From NCBI GenBank assembly GCA_030407085.1, contig CM059584.1:127195001-127259000 (forward strand): 64,000 bases of DNA. The letters run 5' to 3'. The stretch is from Trichopria drosophilae (taxonomy: Eukaryota > Arthropoda > Insecta > Hymenoptera > Diapriidae). Shown here piece after piece: positions 1 through 14,400 of the stretch. The translations under genes and the position numbers were made by a program. Position 1 is the stretch's first letter; every line of letters starts with the position of its first letter. Below the pieces are notes generated by a model that saw nothing but the letters and a program-made list of their open reading frames with translations, was not told the origin of the DNA and ran no database searches.

Positions 1-3000
1 AAATTTTATATTGTTGCATTATTGGCGTTGTTATTTTGAAATGCAGAACATTTTTTTGGAACCTTTTAATATTTTGAAAACATTTTCGAATGTTATTTGA
101 GGATTTTAAAAAATGTCTAGTCAAATATTTTTAATTGGTTTTATCAACTATATAGAAATTGCGATTTGCTTGAAAATCGTGAATCTTTGTACGTCATTAA
201 AATAATTCTGTAACTTTGGTTGAATCGATTTTTAAAAAACTTCTTCTTCCCTTTAGACTATTTGTGGTGAATTTAGTGATATATGTAAATATTATAATAT
301 AATTATAATAAATTTGTAAAATTTTCGAACGTATATTTTTGTTCTACAATTTTTCTATTTGCTGTTGTCGATTTTTGAGGGATTGGAACTTGCGACTCTA
401 GATTTTTTAAACTTTATTCTTTTGCAAAATAGTATTTTACTTGTTATTGTTTCCATACATTTTTTTAATTTATATAATATTTCCAGGTGGTTTTAACATT
501 CTATTAAGACCTAAATGGTGGAAGGTGTGTCATTGGAGGATCTGTCACAATTTTATTTAAGCATCTTTCATATGTTAAAATTTCGTCTATGTAGTTGATC
601 TTTTCATTTTATGTTCGTTTATTCTATAAATTTTTTTACAGGAAGACACAACCGAAAATTTAGCTCATTGATAATTAAATGATACAGGCGTGTCATTTTT
701 TCTAAACCTTTTTCTGTCTAAAATTATGTTTCGTAGCCAATAAATATTTTCGAGCATATACAATTTTTATTTTTTTAAACATTCAGGATTTTTCAAAATC
801 CAGACTCAAAATAAAATATCGTACAAAGAAATAATGTACAAACATTGTTTTTTTCGAACCGATGCGTATAAATCATGTAAAAAATATTCTTATAAACCCT
901 TTTTTCAATTTTTAAAGTTATATATTATAGTAAAATAAAAATTGAATGCTTCATTTCTCTTAATTTTTCATTTTATTTGCATACTCTTTATGTAGATTAT
1001 GTAGATACAGATATTTAAAAATTAAGAACGTTTTAATATTCCAATATGGAAATATGATTAAAGAAATAAAAATTCTATATGCTCGAAAACATTATTTTTT
1101 AATTTTTTGAGTACATAGCATTATTTAAAAGATAAAATGAATTTCTAAAAAAAAATGGCAGCTTGACCTTTTAAACAATAATCCGAATTTTTGGTGGTGC
1201 CCCTCAAAAAATAAAAAAAAAGTTATTAGTCTTTTTCATTTACTACTTAATATCATTTTATATTTTATTACATTTTTAGAGCAATGAAGGTATATATTGT
1301 AACCTACTGTTATTAGTGTTTGAAATCAATTATCTAGATTGATTATGAGTAAACATACCACAAGAGTCTACGAAATAAATCTTTTTCTGTTTCTGTTTCA
1401 TACTGAAAAAAAGATGCGTTAATACTACTTGTAGTAGTTATGTATGATCCAACAGCAACAAGTAATAACTATTACTAAGATACTGTAGTATATAATATGT
1501 AACAGTATCTGACTTGAGATTAGATACTATTTTTGGTGTTATTGAAACTGGGCTAAAGTCAGTTTTCTTGTTGCGTGTATTTGTTTTTTAGTACTTTCGT
1601 ACATTCCCAGACAAAAACTAATATAAATAAAATTTAATATATATTAAAACAAAATACACGTTACTAAATTATAAAATAAAATGCATATGGTTCAACTTCT
1701 TGACATGTATGCAATTCGTTTTGACAGTTTATCATGTAATTTTACTTTCCTCCTTCATTCTTTATCCCATCCCTGTTGCCTTTACTTTAAATATCTTTCC
1801 TAATTTAAAAATACTTCAGATTTTTTATACACACGCACACGCCCGTGTATATACATATTAACTTTCATGATAGTTTGCAAAAAAAAACTGTCGATGACAT
1901 TCGACTTGAAAGAATTGTATTTTTGACTTGTCTTAAAGTGACAAGACGAAATATTATTTATAAAAAATGATGTTAATATTCGGAAATGCATTTTGTGAAA
2001 TTCATAAAAACATTCATAGCGTTACAGTAATGGGAATGTCTATTTTCAGTTTTTAATAATACCACCACTAAAATCTTGATATCAACGAAGTGTCATGTCA
2101 TCTGTAATTAAACTCCACTTTGTCGCTTTCACCTGTCTATATGACATATATAATTTAGCAATGATTATAATAATTAAAATTTTAATCAGTTATCGAAAAA
2201 TCGCGGATAATGTTTCTTAATATTTCACATTTACGTAAGTCATTTAAAAAAAAATTTGTTATATGAAAGTTTGGTACAAATTTTTTTTTTTTGGATCGCA
2301 TATTTTACATCTTATTTCATATTTGTTTTTAATTTGATTAAAAACATACACGTTATCAAATTTAACCTTGTCCTACCCAGATTTATTCATATTACATTAG
2401 TTTTCTAGTAAAATACAAAAGATACAGGGACGAACATTTTTTTCTATAATAACCTAAATAATTATAGCAAAATTATTTTCCGTGTTTAATGTTATTAATA
2501 TAAATTGTTACTAACAAATAAACTTGAAAGATTTAGTCAGATAGATTTAGTTAATTTTGCCAAATTCATATTGAAACAACAATATTAAAGTCGACAACAT
2601 TAGTCTCGAATTCGTTATCAGCGTTTCTGAAATAATGTAATCAGCAACCTCCGAGTAACAGATTTGTTGGTCGTACTGAACCAGTCATTTTTAATAAACC
2701 CCCGACTAATAAGTTTCAAACAAATCTGATGCATTTAAAAAATTCGGCTCCTAAATTGGAATCCGATATTTTTAATTTTTTAAAACTAATCTGAGATTCG
2801 TAATCAGAGCTCACAAATGTCCTCGATAATGCGTTTAAAACGTTTTTAAAACGATTTTCAAAATGTTCTATTTATGAACTATTAAATAATTAATTAGAAA
2901 TATTGCTCATTTATTATTTCGTGAGTGATGTTCATTATATTTCATTATTTGAACGTTTATTACATTGTTCTAATTTTAACAAAAATTTGATTGATTTAAC

Positions 3001-4224
3001 TGACAATACTTTAATTTATTGTACAAATTCATTGGAATACATTTATTATCAAAGCATTGATAATCATAAAGTTTAAACTTAGCTAAAATTTTTATAACAA
3101 ATAGTACAGACAAATAAGTAAACATTCCTTTGAAACTAAATCAACTGCGAAAAATCTGTACGATAATTGAAAATCAAATTTAAAAGTCAATTGCTATTAA
3201 ATCTTTCACAATTTCCGGGAGCTTCGGAAAGCAAAGAAAAATGATCAAAAGCTCCGTTGAACCTCCACGATTAAAAGATTCTTCGTACGTATCCCATCCA
3301 ACTTATAAGATTATTAGAAAGTTCTTTTATTTTGGTCATATAGCCAAGTAATTCTCGAAACTTATGATCTTTATCGCCCGTTTGGAGATGTAATTAATTT
3401 TTTAAAACTTTTCGTTCGAAATTAAAACTCTATATTAAAAGATGGTTTCTTACGTCAGACTCGATCGAACTTTTCTTCCGTAAGCTTTCAAATTGCGCGT
3501 AAAAGTTACGACTGGTTATACACATTCGACTGATTTATTTGTACAGATTCACAGGAATTGATCTTGCAACGCATCTGCTTAGTACAACATGTAATATAAC
3601 TTCCTGCATACAAAATGCATTGAAAAAGAAACATGGTAAATCTACGATAACGAAATTTCAATCTTTCAACGAGAAATGTGAGTATGCCTTTTGCGGATAA
3701 CATCAATATTGATGCTTGAAAAGGAGAGCTTGATCTGGTAGTCTGCCAAATTTATCTACCGTAACTTTTCAGGCATCTGATAGACTTGAATTTTGAAGGG
3801 TTTAATAAAGGAGCAAATATATGGATGCAGGGAAAGTTATTGAGCCGCGAAAGTGTTCACTTCATATGATTGCTGGAATTATAACGTGATTACACGTGTC
3901 ATAATTTGTCTAGATCAAGATATAAATGTACGAATTAGAAAGTTATATTTTAACTCCACAAATTTTAAGCAGTTGTAACAGTATAAATACTGACAAATTT
4001 TTATTGTTTTGGGTGCTCCTAGATTGATTTAATCTGTCACAGACTATTGTCGACTGTAAATTTAAACAATTTTGTTTAAGTAGGAGATCAACATATCGTA
4101 ATAGTATATTTCAACCCATTATGGACCAAATGTACATAAATTTAACATGTTTGTCAGTAATTTTTTATATCAAAACGCAATAAAAAAGTAATTTTTTATC
4201 AAACACGAAATTTGTAACCTGTGT
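1..4224. other. A+T-rich intron, nothing recognised
   Basis: This is the right part of the intron that follows the converter exon, read on the minus strand. I see no exon with myosin neck or coiled-coil character, no RNA gene and no complete transposon. A decayed copy of the 'CGCCATTTT' repeat unit can be traced at about 2690-2830 (CCCCCGACTAATAAGTTTC, then TTCGTAATCAGAGC). Confidence 0.5.
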
Positions 4225-4600
4225 CTAAACAAAAATACAAGTACCAAGTTTGAAGTGATTTCGATCTATTTCTATAAATTCGTCCTCCATATTGGATCCG
4301 CCATTTTGAATTTTTTAAAACTAACTTCAAAAGCGGAATCTGCGAGTCCAAAAACACCCGGATATCAAGTTTGCGACAATTTTGAACGATTTCCATAAAT
4401 TCGTCCTTTATATTAAATCCGCCATTTTGAATTTTTGAAAACTGACTTCAAATTCGGAATCAGCGACCCTAAAAACCCCGGGTACCAAGTTTAAAGTGAT
4501 TTCATTCTAGCCAGTCGATTAAGTACACACGACTATGATTTTGAAAAGAAAATCGACTTTAGCAGCCATTTATGATCCGCCATTTTGAACATTTTTTTTT
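4225..4600. repeat. Tandem copies of the CCGCCATTTTGAATTTT repeat unit
   Basis: Two full units of about 120 bp and a partial third are arranged head to tail. The core TCCGCCATTTTGAATTTT occurs at about 4297 and 4418, and CCGCCATTTTGAAC at 4577. Between cores the pattern 'AAACTGACTTCAAATTCGGAATCAGCGACCCTAAAAACCC...TACCAAGTTT' is repeated with divergence. The same unit recurs, in both orientations, inside other repeats in the window. Confidence 0.7.
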
Positions 4601-4753
4601 ATTATTTCTAGACAAATCATATGTGACGCGAAATTTATACCCATCTGAGATATTCGGATGCGGGTAATGATACAAAAATTACGATAAGTGACAAGAAAAC
4701 CTGAAAAATCGTGATTTTTGTGAAATAAATACTCGTAGTTTGTTTATTTTTTA

Positions 4754-4938
4754 ATTTGCAGCAATTTGCGATACACCCAAAGATTTCACGGCAGGGCGCA
4801 AAATCGAGTTCTACTCCCGGAGTGTTAAAAATATCATTAAATTGCCCAAATTCCATCAAACTTTCTGAACCTACTAAATATTATGAATTTCTCGCTTCAC
4901 AAAAATATTCTTTTAAAAGTCATGAAGAAACTTTTTAA
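4754..4938 (+). other. Orphan exon-like open frame on the plus strand
   Basis: A good acceptor-like stretch (pyrimidine run ending AATTTGCAG) precedes a 60-codon open frame ending in TAA. Its base composition is less A+T-biased than its surroundings (QFAIHPKISRQGAKSSSTPG, then VLKISLNCPNSIKLSEPTKY). It has no ATG, so it could only be an internal or last exon of a nested gene, or a transposon fragment. I do not recognise it and no partner exon or poly(A) signal is evident. Confidence 0.15.
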
Positions 4939-5218
4939 TCCGTAATATTCTCTCTAATACGAAGAAATTTCCGAATAATCATGGTTTCATTCAATAATTC
5001 AAATTGTTTCCATTTTTTCAATACATACCCTTAAATTAATTACTGAGAATTGAACAAATTTTGTGGGTTTAAATAACGTCGGTAGTCACAGGCACGAAAA
5101 ACTTGTCTTTTAGTTAAAACAATAATTTTGGTATCGATTTCGAATTCACAAAATTATTACTTAAAATTTAACATTTTTCATAATATTTATATTGAATTTC
5201 ATAAATTTTAGGACTCAC

Positions 5219-5434
5219 CTGACTTTGTCCGACGCGATAGGACGCTGGATCAACGTCAACAGATAACAACATGTCCTCAACAGCTCGACGTTCATCTGCA
5301 ACCGGACTATCTGGTCGTGATTTTGCATCACTAGACAATAGACCGAAACGACGTCGAAATTCACTAAGAGGCATGTGTTTCGGAAAGCCGACTTTATGAA
5401 GTCGCACTGCATCCAAAATTTGGCTTCCTCTCAC
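5219..5434 (-). CDS. Mhcl: Myosin-18 exon: SH1 helix and converter
   Basis: The exon has 72 codons, phase 0-0, acceptor GTTAATAG and donor AGTCAG|GTGAGT. It begins [20 protein letters not shown], then [20 protein letters not shown], and ends [12 protein letters not shown]. 'LR.Q..G..iLDa.Rl...GFP.hm...eFRRRF.lL' is the converter signature. The next exon should encode the last strand of the converter and the IQ helix; I could not find it between 1 and 5218. Confidence 0.94.
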
Positions 5435-8400
5435 CTATTAACAATTAAACGCACATTAATTTCACGAGGAAAACTGCAATAAGGTTTCGTTAAAAACTGC
5501 AGTTTTAGTAATTTACTTCAATTAAATTGTGCACGTAGATATCTTGACAGAATTCTGCCATCAGTTCCACGTATACTATCTCATTTTTTATGAACTATCA
5601 TTGCAAGTGACGCATTATCACCGACTACATATAAGATAAAACGTTCGCAGTTCCCCGGAAACGTTATAATGTAATGATTTTAAGGACAATTTCATAAATT
5701 AGTTCACTCAAGAAATTTTCTAAATTAATTGCGTTTTTATTATATGATGCAATAATTTTCATAATTTTTACGCAAATAAGCGTTTGAGTTGCGTTTTTGA
5801 GTTTATTCTGATATTTTTAAATATTTTACATAATTATTTTTAATCGTTATATGACGTTCCAGTAAAAAATAACGGAATCCTACTATGCAACTACTCTAAA
5901 ATAAGATTCTTTAAATTTTGACTAAATTGACTTTGAAATAATTTTATTTTAATGTCTATTTTGATATATCGATCAACGCGAGACGGTTATAATAAAATAT
6001 ATTTTAAAGAAAAGTTGCAGGATTTGGAAGTCCAAAGGTGACCTTAACCTTAGGTCAAAGGGTCTAGCAGGATAAGAAGATCCAATCTGCCCCAGCAGGG
6101 ATTCAGATGAATGAAATTTTATCCTTTTCTATGTCGAAAAATAATAATTCTCAGAAATTTTCAACTCCCTATCCCCAAAATTTCGCTATAGGAAAAAACG
6201 TGAATTTCCAGTTTTTATTTTTTATTTCGTAGCCACGCTATGCAATCTTTACAGAAAAATTCATGTGTGTAAATAATATTAGAGTGTAGCTAGGAAAATT
6301 TTGACCTTATATAGACTTTTTAAAAAATTCATAAAAAATTCAAAACATGTTTTCTCGCGTTAAAAAAAACGCCCTCTTGAAAAAATTGAAGAAGATGTAT
6401 TTTAGGCCAATCTATATGGTAAATTTTTTTCAGATTTTTGAAAGTGGTTCGCCATAGTAAAAAAAAATAAAAACGGTATTTTTCTCATTTTTTCGCTCAA
6501 TTTCAAAGCGAAAGAACTTAGGGTGTTAAATTATTGTTCTTTTTAATCTCTACAACTTTCTCCTATACAAAAATTCACTAGCTGTTGAACGAAACGAGTT
6601 GGAGGCGAAAAACCGCAAAAATAAGAATTTTTTCTCTTTTTATGGGCTCTAACCTGAGAAATATTCATTTTTGGTCAAAGTGTTTTAAAGATAATTTGTA
6701 GGGCTTGAAATTAGCTTCAAAATTATATCGTTGTCGAAACTTAAGTAGAAGCCAAGATATTACCAAAAAACCGGATCAAACTATTATTTTTTTTTTGTTT
6801 TAAGGTTTTATATAGCTATATTGAGATGAAAAGTCGGCAAAATAACTTCGTGAATATTTTTTTTCCTAAAAATTCAATAATTTTTGTAAATATGCAACTA
6901 CTTAACCCCACCATTAAGCGTGTTATAGAAAAACACGTCAGTTTTTATTTTAGTTACTTTTCATCTCAATACAGCTATATAAAACCTTAAAACAAAAATA
7001 AAATAATAGTATGATCCGGTTTTTTGGTAATATCTTGGCTTCTACTTAAGTTTCGACAACGATATATCAGCCAATTTTGAAGCTAATTTCAAGACCTACA
7101 AATTATCTTTAAAACAGTCTTACAAAAAATGAACATTTCTCAGGTTAGAGCCGATAAAAAGAGAAAAAAATGCTTATTTTTGCGGTTTTTCGCCTGTAAC
7201 TCGTTTCGTTCAACAGCTAGTGAATTTTTGTACAGGAGAAAGTTGTAGAGCTTAAAAATAACTACAATTTAACACCCTAAGTTGTTTCGGTTTGATAGAA
7301 ATTGAGCGAAAAAATAAGAAAAATACCGTTTTTACTTTTTTTTTCTATGGCGCAACACTTTTAAAAATCTGGAAAAAATTGACCATATAGATTGGCCTAA
7401 AATACATTTTCTTGAATTTTTTCAAGAGGGCGTTTTTTTTAAACGCGAGAAAACATGTTTTGAAATTTTTTAAAAGTTTCTATAAGGTCAAATTACTTGA
7501 AAACATTTTTGCAGCTACACTCTAATATTATTTACACGCGTGAATTTTTCTGTAAAGATTGCATAGTGTGGCTACGAAATAAAAAATAAAAACTGAAAAT
7601 TCACGTTTTTTCCTATAGCGAGTGCAATTTTGGGGATAGCGAGTTGAAAATTTCTGAGAATTATTATTTTTCGACATAGAAAAGGATAAAATTTCATTCA
7701 TCTGAATCCCTGCTGGGGCAGATTGGACCTTCTTATCCTGCTAGACCCTTTGTTGATTTTACGTTCGGGATATTGAAGGCGTTGTATGGAAAATGTCGTG
7801 TTCCAATGTGTGGCTATAAGAATGACATTTAATAATCATTCAAAGGTGAAACATGTGGAACGGTGACTAATTTTATGGTATAAGAAGCGAAAAATGCACC
7901 CTGGTAGTTGTTACAAATTGAGTTGTCGGATTAATTAATTAATTAAGTTAAATCACATTCTTCAATGTTGATGTTTAAAAATGTTCCATTTACTTTTGCT
8001 AGTTTATTTTCAAGGTCTTTTCAAGGTTAAACTGGTTTTCCTCCAAAATCATCAATATTTCAACCCGAGATCGAAATAGCAGATCATTTCACGCTAAATA
8101 CTTTAAGGAGAACAAAAATGTGGGTCATTATGATTCAAGACAACCAAATATTTTAACATTGAAACGACTTTAAAAAATATAATTCAGCTCAAATTTAAGA
8201 TTATCAGTGAAAGGGATCTCAACTTTTATCTGAATTTATTTTGTGCACTGCGTATCGTAAAATCACCTTTTTATTTAATCGACACTGCATAACAAATCTC
8301 AAACTTTAGTTTTGCATGACAACCATCGCAATAACTTTTGCTTTATTTACAAAATTTAAATGTAGAATTAATAAACCATTTTTTGTTGAATTATAGATAT

Positions 8401-11400
8401 ATTTTAGAAGTGCAACTGTGTAAATATATTTCTAAGTTTAGTAAATACATCACGAATGTTCTGCACAAAAACATAAAACCTTTCGGATACCCTGATCATC
8501 TTATTTTTGTGACGATTTAGTTACAGGATTCTCATTAATTATATCACTAATTTACTAAAAACCATACCTGTGATCGGAGCAGTGGCACATTGATGACATT
8601 ATCTTCATTCTGATTAGATTTGACGGAAAGGATGCTCTTATTGTCTGTACATCCAGCATTGTGTTGGGGGAGGAAGCAGTGAACAAACTTTACTCGCGTT
8701 CTCCTCAAAGTCTCGATGAGACCATCCTGTAAATAAAATGTATGATTTTCAAAACCTTATAATCGCTAAGTATCTAAAAAGCAAATTAATTGTGACGTCA
8801 GCATGGTAAAAAAAAGGAAACAATGAAGAAACGAGGCTGGCGCGAAAATACGAGCCGAAGCCGGAACGTTTTACGACTGGTACAATAAATCTTTTATTTG
8901 GCGGATTTACGATCGGTTGGATCGAAACGTCGATCTGAATGATATATTATCGCGTAACAACGAGAGGAGCATCGGTTGACAGGACTGCGGTTCGATAACA
9001 TGATAAGGTAAGAACCTTTGACCCCTTCATTAGCTGCTCGTTCTCGTGAAACGCCTACTGGAAATATTTATTTCGACACTTGGGTAATTGTTCTCCAACC
9101 GCGCACAACTGCACTGGAAAGTGCATAACTGCATTTCAAAAGATGCGAAAACAATGAACGTGAATGATTGCACTTGATCTTGGTTATGGATTGCAACGTT
9201 TCGCAACTTTGCTGCTCATTTTATATATAGAGGGTGTCCCACGGCTCAGCGGATATATTCAAGAGACTAAAAGTACTCAAAAAAAATAAGACGAAAAGTC
9301 CTCTTGCACTTTTTACAAAATTTTTAGTTTTGACTTAGTTATCGGATGGGCAAAATCGAAAAATTCCGTTTTTTTTTCGAATAAATTCGATTTCTGGTAA
9401 AATATAAAAAGTTATAAACTGGTATTACGTAATCCGGGTTTTAGAGATCGCTGATTACGAATTTGTCGTCGAAATTTCAAAATTTAAAATGGCCGATCCA
9501 ATATGGCGAACCAAAATTCGAAACTTTAGCCGATTACGTCGAAAGTCAGTGTAGGGGATTCTAGGGGTCGCAGATTATCAATATGTTGTCAGAATTTCAA
9601 AATCCAAAATGGCGGATCCAATATGGCCGACTAAATTTCGAAACTTTATTGCAAGACTTTACAAAGTAGTTCAATTGTTATGCAATTGCTATTTAAACAT
9701 TTTTCCATTCAACTTAAAATTTTGTGGTGGATGGTATTCGAGGCCGCCGATTACGAATCCATTTTCAGATTTCAGAAATTCAAAATGGCGGATCCGATAT
9801 GGCGCGATGGTGAATCCGCCATTTTTAATTTTGAAAATCTGATAACGTATACGTAATCAGCGGTCTCGAAAACCCCCAAGTACGAAGTTTCATGTAAATC
9901 GAATAAAGTTTCGAAATTTAGTCGGCCATATTGGATCCGCCATTTTGGATTTTGAAATTCTAACAACATATTGATAATCTGCGACCCCTAGAATCCCCCA
10001 CTATTGACTTTCGTCGTAATCGGCTAAAGTTTCGAATTTTGGTTCGCCATATTGGATCGGCCATTTTAAATTTTGGAATTTAGACGAGAAATTCGTAATC
10101 AGCGATCTCAAAAATCCCCGATTACGTAATACCAGTTTATAACTTTTTATATTTTAGGAGAAATCGAATTTATTCGATAAAACGCAATTTTTCGACTTTG
10201 CCCATCCGATAACTAGGTAAAAACTAAAAATTTATAAAAAGTGCAGGAGGACTTTTAGTCTTATTTTTTTGAGTACTTTTAGTCTCTTGAATATGTCCGA
10301 ACAAGACATTCAAACAAACAAAAAATCGGTTCAAAATTGCTTTCTTTTTTTCTACATTTAATTGGCATTTCATAAGCGCTTCATTTGCTAATAATTATGT
10401 TTGTAGCAATTCTTTCCTATCATTTTTCGTATCTAACTAATTATTTCAGAAATCCACCGTACACTGGAAAAAAAGATGCTACCTTCAAGTATCTCCGGTA
10501 TGCTTGGAAATATTCATTGCAATTCAATAAAAATTAGCTGTTTTAAAAGATAACTTTTTAGGAATAATTCCTCGTAAATTACCTAAAGTTGTTTGGAGTA
10601 AAGTGTACCAAACACTAATATATAGAAACTAATTTTTAAAACGATAAAAATTGAGACCATACAGGTTATATGATAGGTCTCGACATAAGTAATGATTTAT
10701 AGTTCATATCAAGAACAGATTAAATTATTTGAATACGTTTCAAAACAATTTGTGAATTTTTCAATTCTCTAGAGCATTTGAGAATATATTTCACAATGCT
10801 TATATGAGTATTATGACTAACGAACATTATTATCCTTTTGGTAAATAATTACATATTATTAGTATTATTATTATGAAACAATGACTTAGTTTTTAGTGTA
10901 GAAGTTCTCTGCATACGTATGTAACGTTATTAACATTAAACAAATTAGTCTTTGTTATCATTTAGTTACATAGTCCACATGATTATTTTTATATATAAAG
11001 GGCCAGTGCAAAAAAGATAGATTAGTATAAATACTAGACATTTCAATCGCATTTTTTACATTTTATGAAACGGCGCAATTATAAAATGGGTAAGAAGAAA
11101 CGTAGAGCCTAAAATCATGGAATAATACTTGTATTATTGTTTGTTTTATCAATAATAGGGAAGTCTCCTGTATAACGGAAACAGAAACTTGTACAGCGTT
11201 GGTTCTCAATAAAATATCAGTATTTTAATGTTAGTTAATATTTTTGGAAAAGTTGTAGGCATTGATCCTATTAACTAATTTTTTCAAATTTATATTCACG
11301 CTGCGTTATAAGTCCCTGAAAGCCAATAATTTGTTTATGTATTAAGAGACACTAGTGTGTCGCAAAACAATTCATGATTTGAAGACATTTGTAACGTCCT

Positions 11401-14400
11401 TTTAAATATTAGATTGATTCTAAATTCTACCTACAGTTGTCATATATATGCAAAGTAAAACTTCGGTGGTAAGCTGCAAAGCAAGTAACTCACTAGATGT
11501 TCCTATTATTTAAGTAGTAACATCAACACTTAAGTAGTAACAGTCAGTATGACAAATATTTGGTCCACTTCGTGTTAAAATTCAAATTTGTATCCAATGA
11601 TTTTAGATTGATATTGAAATCTAAAGAGAAAAAAAACTTTAAGTGTGCAGAAGTTTCTGAATTCACAGTAGAAAAATATTGAAAAAATTTCTTAGTTACT
11701 TGAAAATGATTAAATTGCTATAAAATTTTTATGGGATTCGAATCATGAGTATCTTAAGTTAAAAATACCTTCTTTAAATTGATAAGAAACATGAAACTGG
11801 GTTATAAATGTTAAATAGATGTTATAAACATTACATCTCTCATAATGTCATTTACAAGTATAATCCGCTTCCTAAACTGAAATTATTGAAAAATTATAAC
11901 TAAAATAGTAAATGTGCATTAGGCATATTTTGATATTAGGGAGTAAAAACATACTTTATTAATAACATTTTAGTTAATAAAGATGTTTAATGGCTGTAAA
12001 ATTACTGGGCGTTTAAAAAAGGTTTATTTAGTTAGAGGACCATTGTTTTTTTTTCATTCGAAACAGTTTTTTATTAATTCCGAATGTAGGGACGAATACA
12101 TAACATCAAAATGTTAAGAGGATATTGCAGATATTTCTTCGAAAGATAAATTTCTTATTACGATGAATTCCGCAACTTTCACAAATATAACTTATATAAA
12201 TGCTAGCGAACAATTAGAGACATCATAACACGATTGATCAAAACTTTTCCTTGTAATATTTGAAAGTAATATGTATATAATTGTCTATAGGTTAAATTCT
12301 TTCTGTTTAATCCACTAACATAGAGCTTAGTAATTGAAATAATTAAAGTTTTTCTTGAAGAAAAAAGTTATTGTTGATTTTTACTTAAGACAGTAAAATT
12401 GGCAAGTATTAAGTAAGTCCTTTTTTTAACATTTAACTTAATCAAGAAGTATTAATTATTCGATAAATCGATAACCAATACAATTACTAATGGGTTTCTT
12501 TAAAAGAAAATATAAAGCAATTTTATAAATTCACTCACTGAAATATCAGTACAGAATTAGTATAGTAAAAAAAATAGTAAACTATTTTCAAAAATAACAT
12601 ATAGATTATATACAAAAATAACATTGTACATTCTTAAAATTAATTTATCAAAGTATGAAAATGCTTTATGAAAACGATTACTTAGTCGTTCAAATTCGGA
12701 ACACAAGGAACGATATTGAATATTTTCGTAAAAAGTTGATATAAAAAATATAATATATGTATTTAATGGATCAATATCATATCATAAATAAATTCTGATA
12801 ATAATGAAATAATTTCAAGAATTATAAAAATATAAATGTATACCGCTTGCTTTTTATTCATAATTTTGATTTAAAATATTCAATTCCTTAAAATACCATT
12901 AAATGAACTACAACTTCATCACTTAATTAGTTGAGAATTATGAAATACAAAAAAATGCCCAAAAATATGAATTAAAACATTTGTTTGCAAGTCTAAAAAT
13001 ATGGCAATGAAGGACGAAACCATTATTGTGTGACTTTTCAGTGTCATTTTGATATTTTTATATCAATATATTAATTTGAAGATTTTTATTTTTTTAATTT
13101 AAAAAAAGAAATAAGAACGCATGTCGTAAAAATGTTGCGTTTAAAATTATTAACCAGGTATTAAAATACATTCATAAAAATATATGTGGGCATTGTTCTA
13201 GAACTTTTAAACTTTGAGGTTGAAGAAAATTGCATTTTTTTTTTAGGCACATTCATGAAATTAATTTTATTGGCTTTAGAATTGATCAAATGACAGGAAA
13301 AACCTTGCGTGACTCATTTATACACAATGTATTTTTTTTTTAATGTTACATATGTTACGTTACTCGTAAAATTAGTTTTTAGTTTTGTAACGTTTAATAT
13401 ACATAAAAAATTCAGTTCTTTTGCTTATGGCCTAATTTTTAGAAGCTAGTATATAAAATTAAACGTCTAGTTAATAGTTCAAATTTAAAATAATGGATTA
13501 AATATGGCGGACTATTTTTACAAAATTTCTTTGATTTTTATAAAATTTGATATGTTAGGGTTTTTGAGGCCACTGATTACAAATCCAAAGTCAGTTTTCA
13601 TTAAAATTTGAAATCCAAATACATGATTTAACATTAAGGTTACCAAAAAATTAAAACGATTTGTAAAGAATAATCATTTTATTATTGTCAAAAAGTGTGT
13701 TTTTTGTTTTATTAAAAAACACAAAAGTTATAAATACTTTAATAACATAGGAGAAAAGATCACAATGATTCCAAAGTACTTAGAAGCTAAATTGTAGATG
13801 TGCCCATGTGGATTTTTCATTTGTTTGCATCCCCAAATACTTCCACAAAAAACCACAGACCATAAAAAAAGGTTCAAAAAGTTTCAGCGTTAAAACTGAA
13901 AAAATGTAGTGAGTGTCGCGCACCAAAAACAGGCAAATTCACTACTTTTATTTACTCTCATTGTTTTCTACATATCTGTAATTAGTAATAAACACTTATT
14001 ACATGTAAATCGAACAAAAATTTGTTGATCTGTAGTGTTGCAAAGTTATATTTAAAATTTGTATGGTATCATAATGAGCGACAACATAAAGTTTAAAAGT
14101 TCTAGAACAATGCCCATATACTATCCTATAATATATATATATATAAAATATATTAGCGAAAACCTATAATTTTCTAAAATTAATTATATTTTTAGTGCTA
14201 TTACTATAGTAAAACGATCTAAATGATGATACTTATTACAATAAACTTGAGTAAAATAAAGTCTCAACTATACATTCTTCGTGTATTTCCTTGAATTTTG
14301 TTTACTATAATAAGAATAAAATAAACGAAAGGGTTCTTTAGTTTAAATAATTATGTTGAAATAGAGAATGAACGAAAGGAATTTGAAGAACTCAAATGCA

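Noticed and set aside
5215..5412. 65-codon minus-strand frame
   Set aside because: It is the wrong frame of the converter exon.
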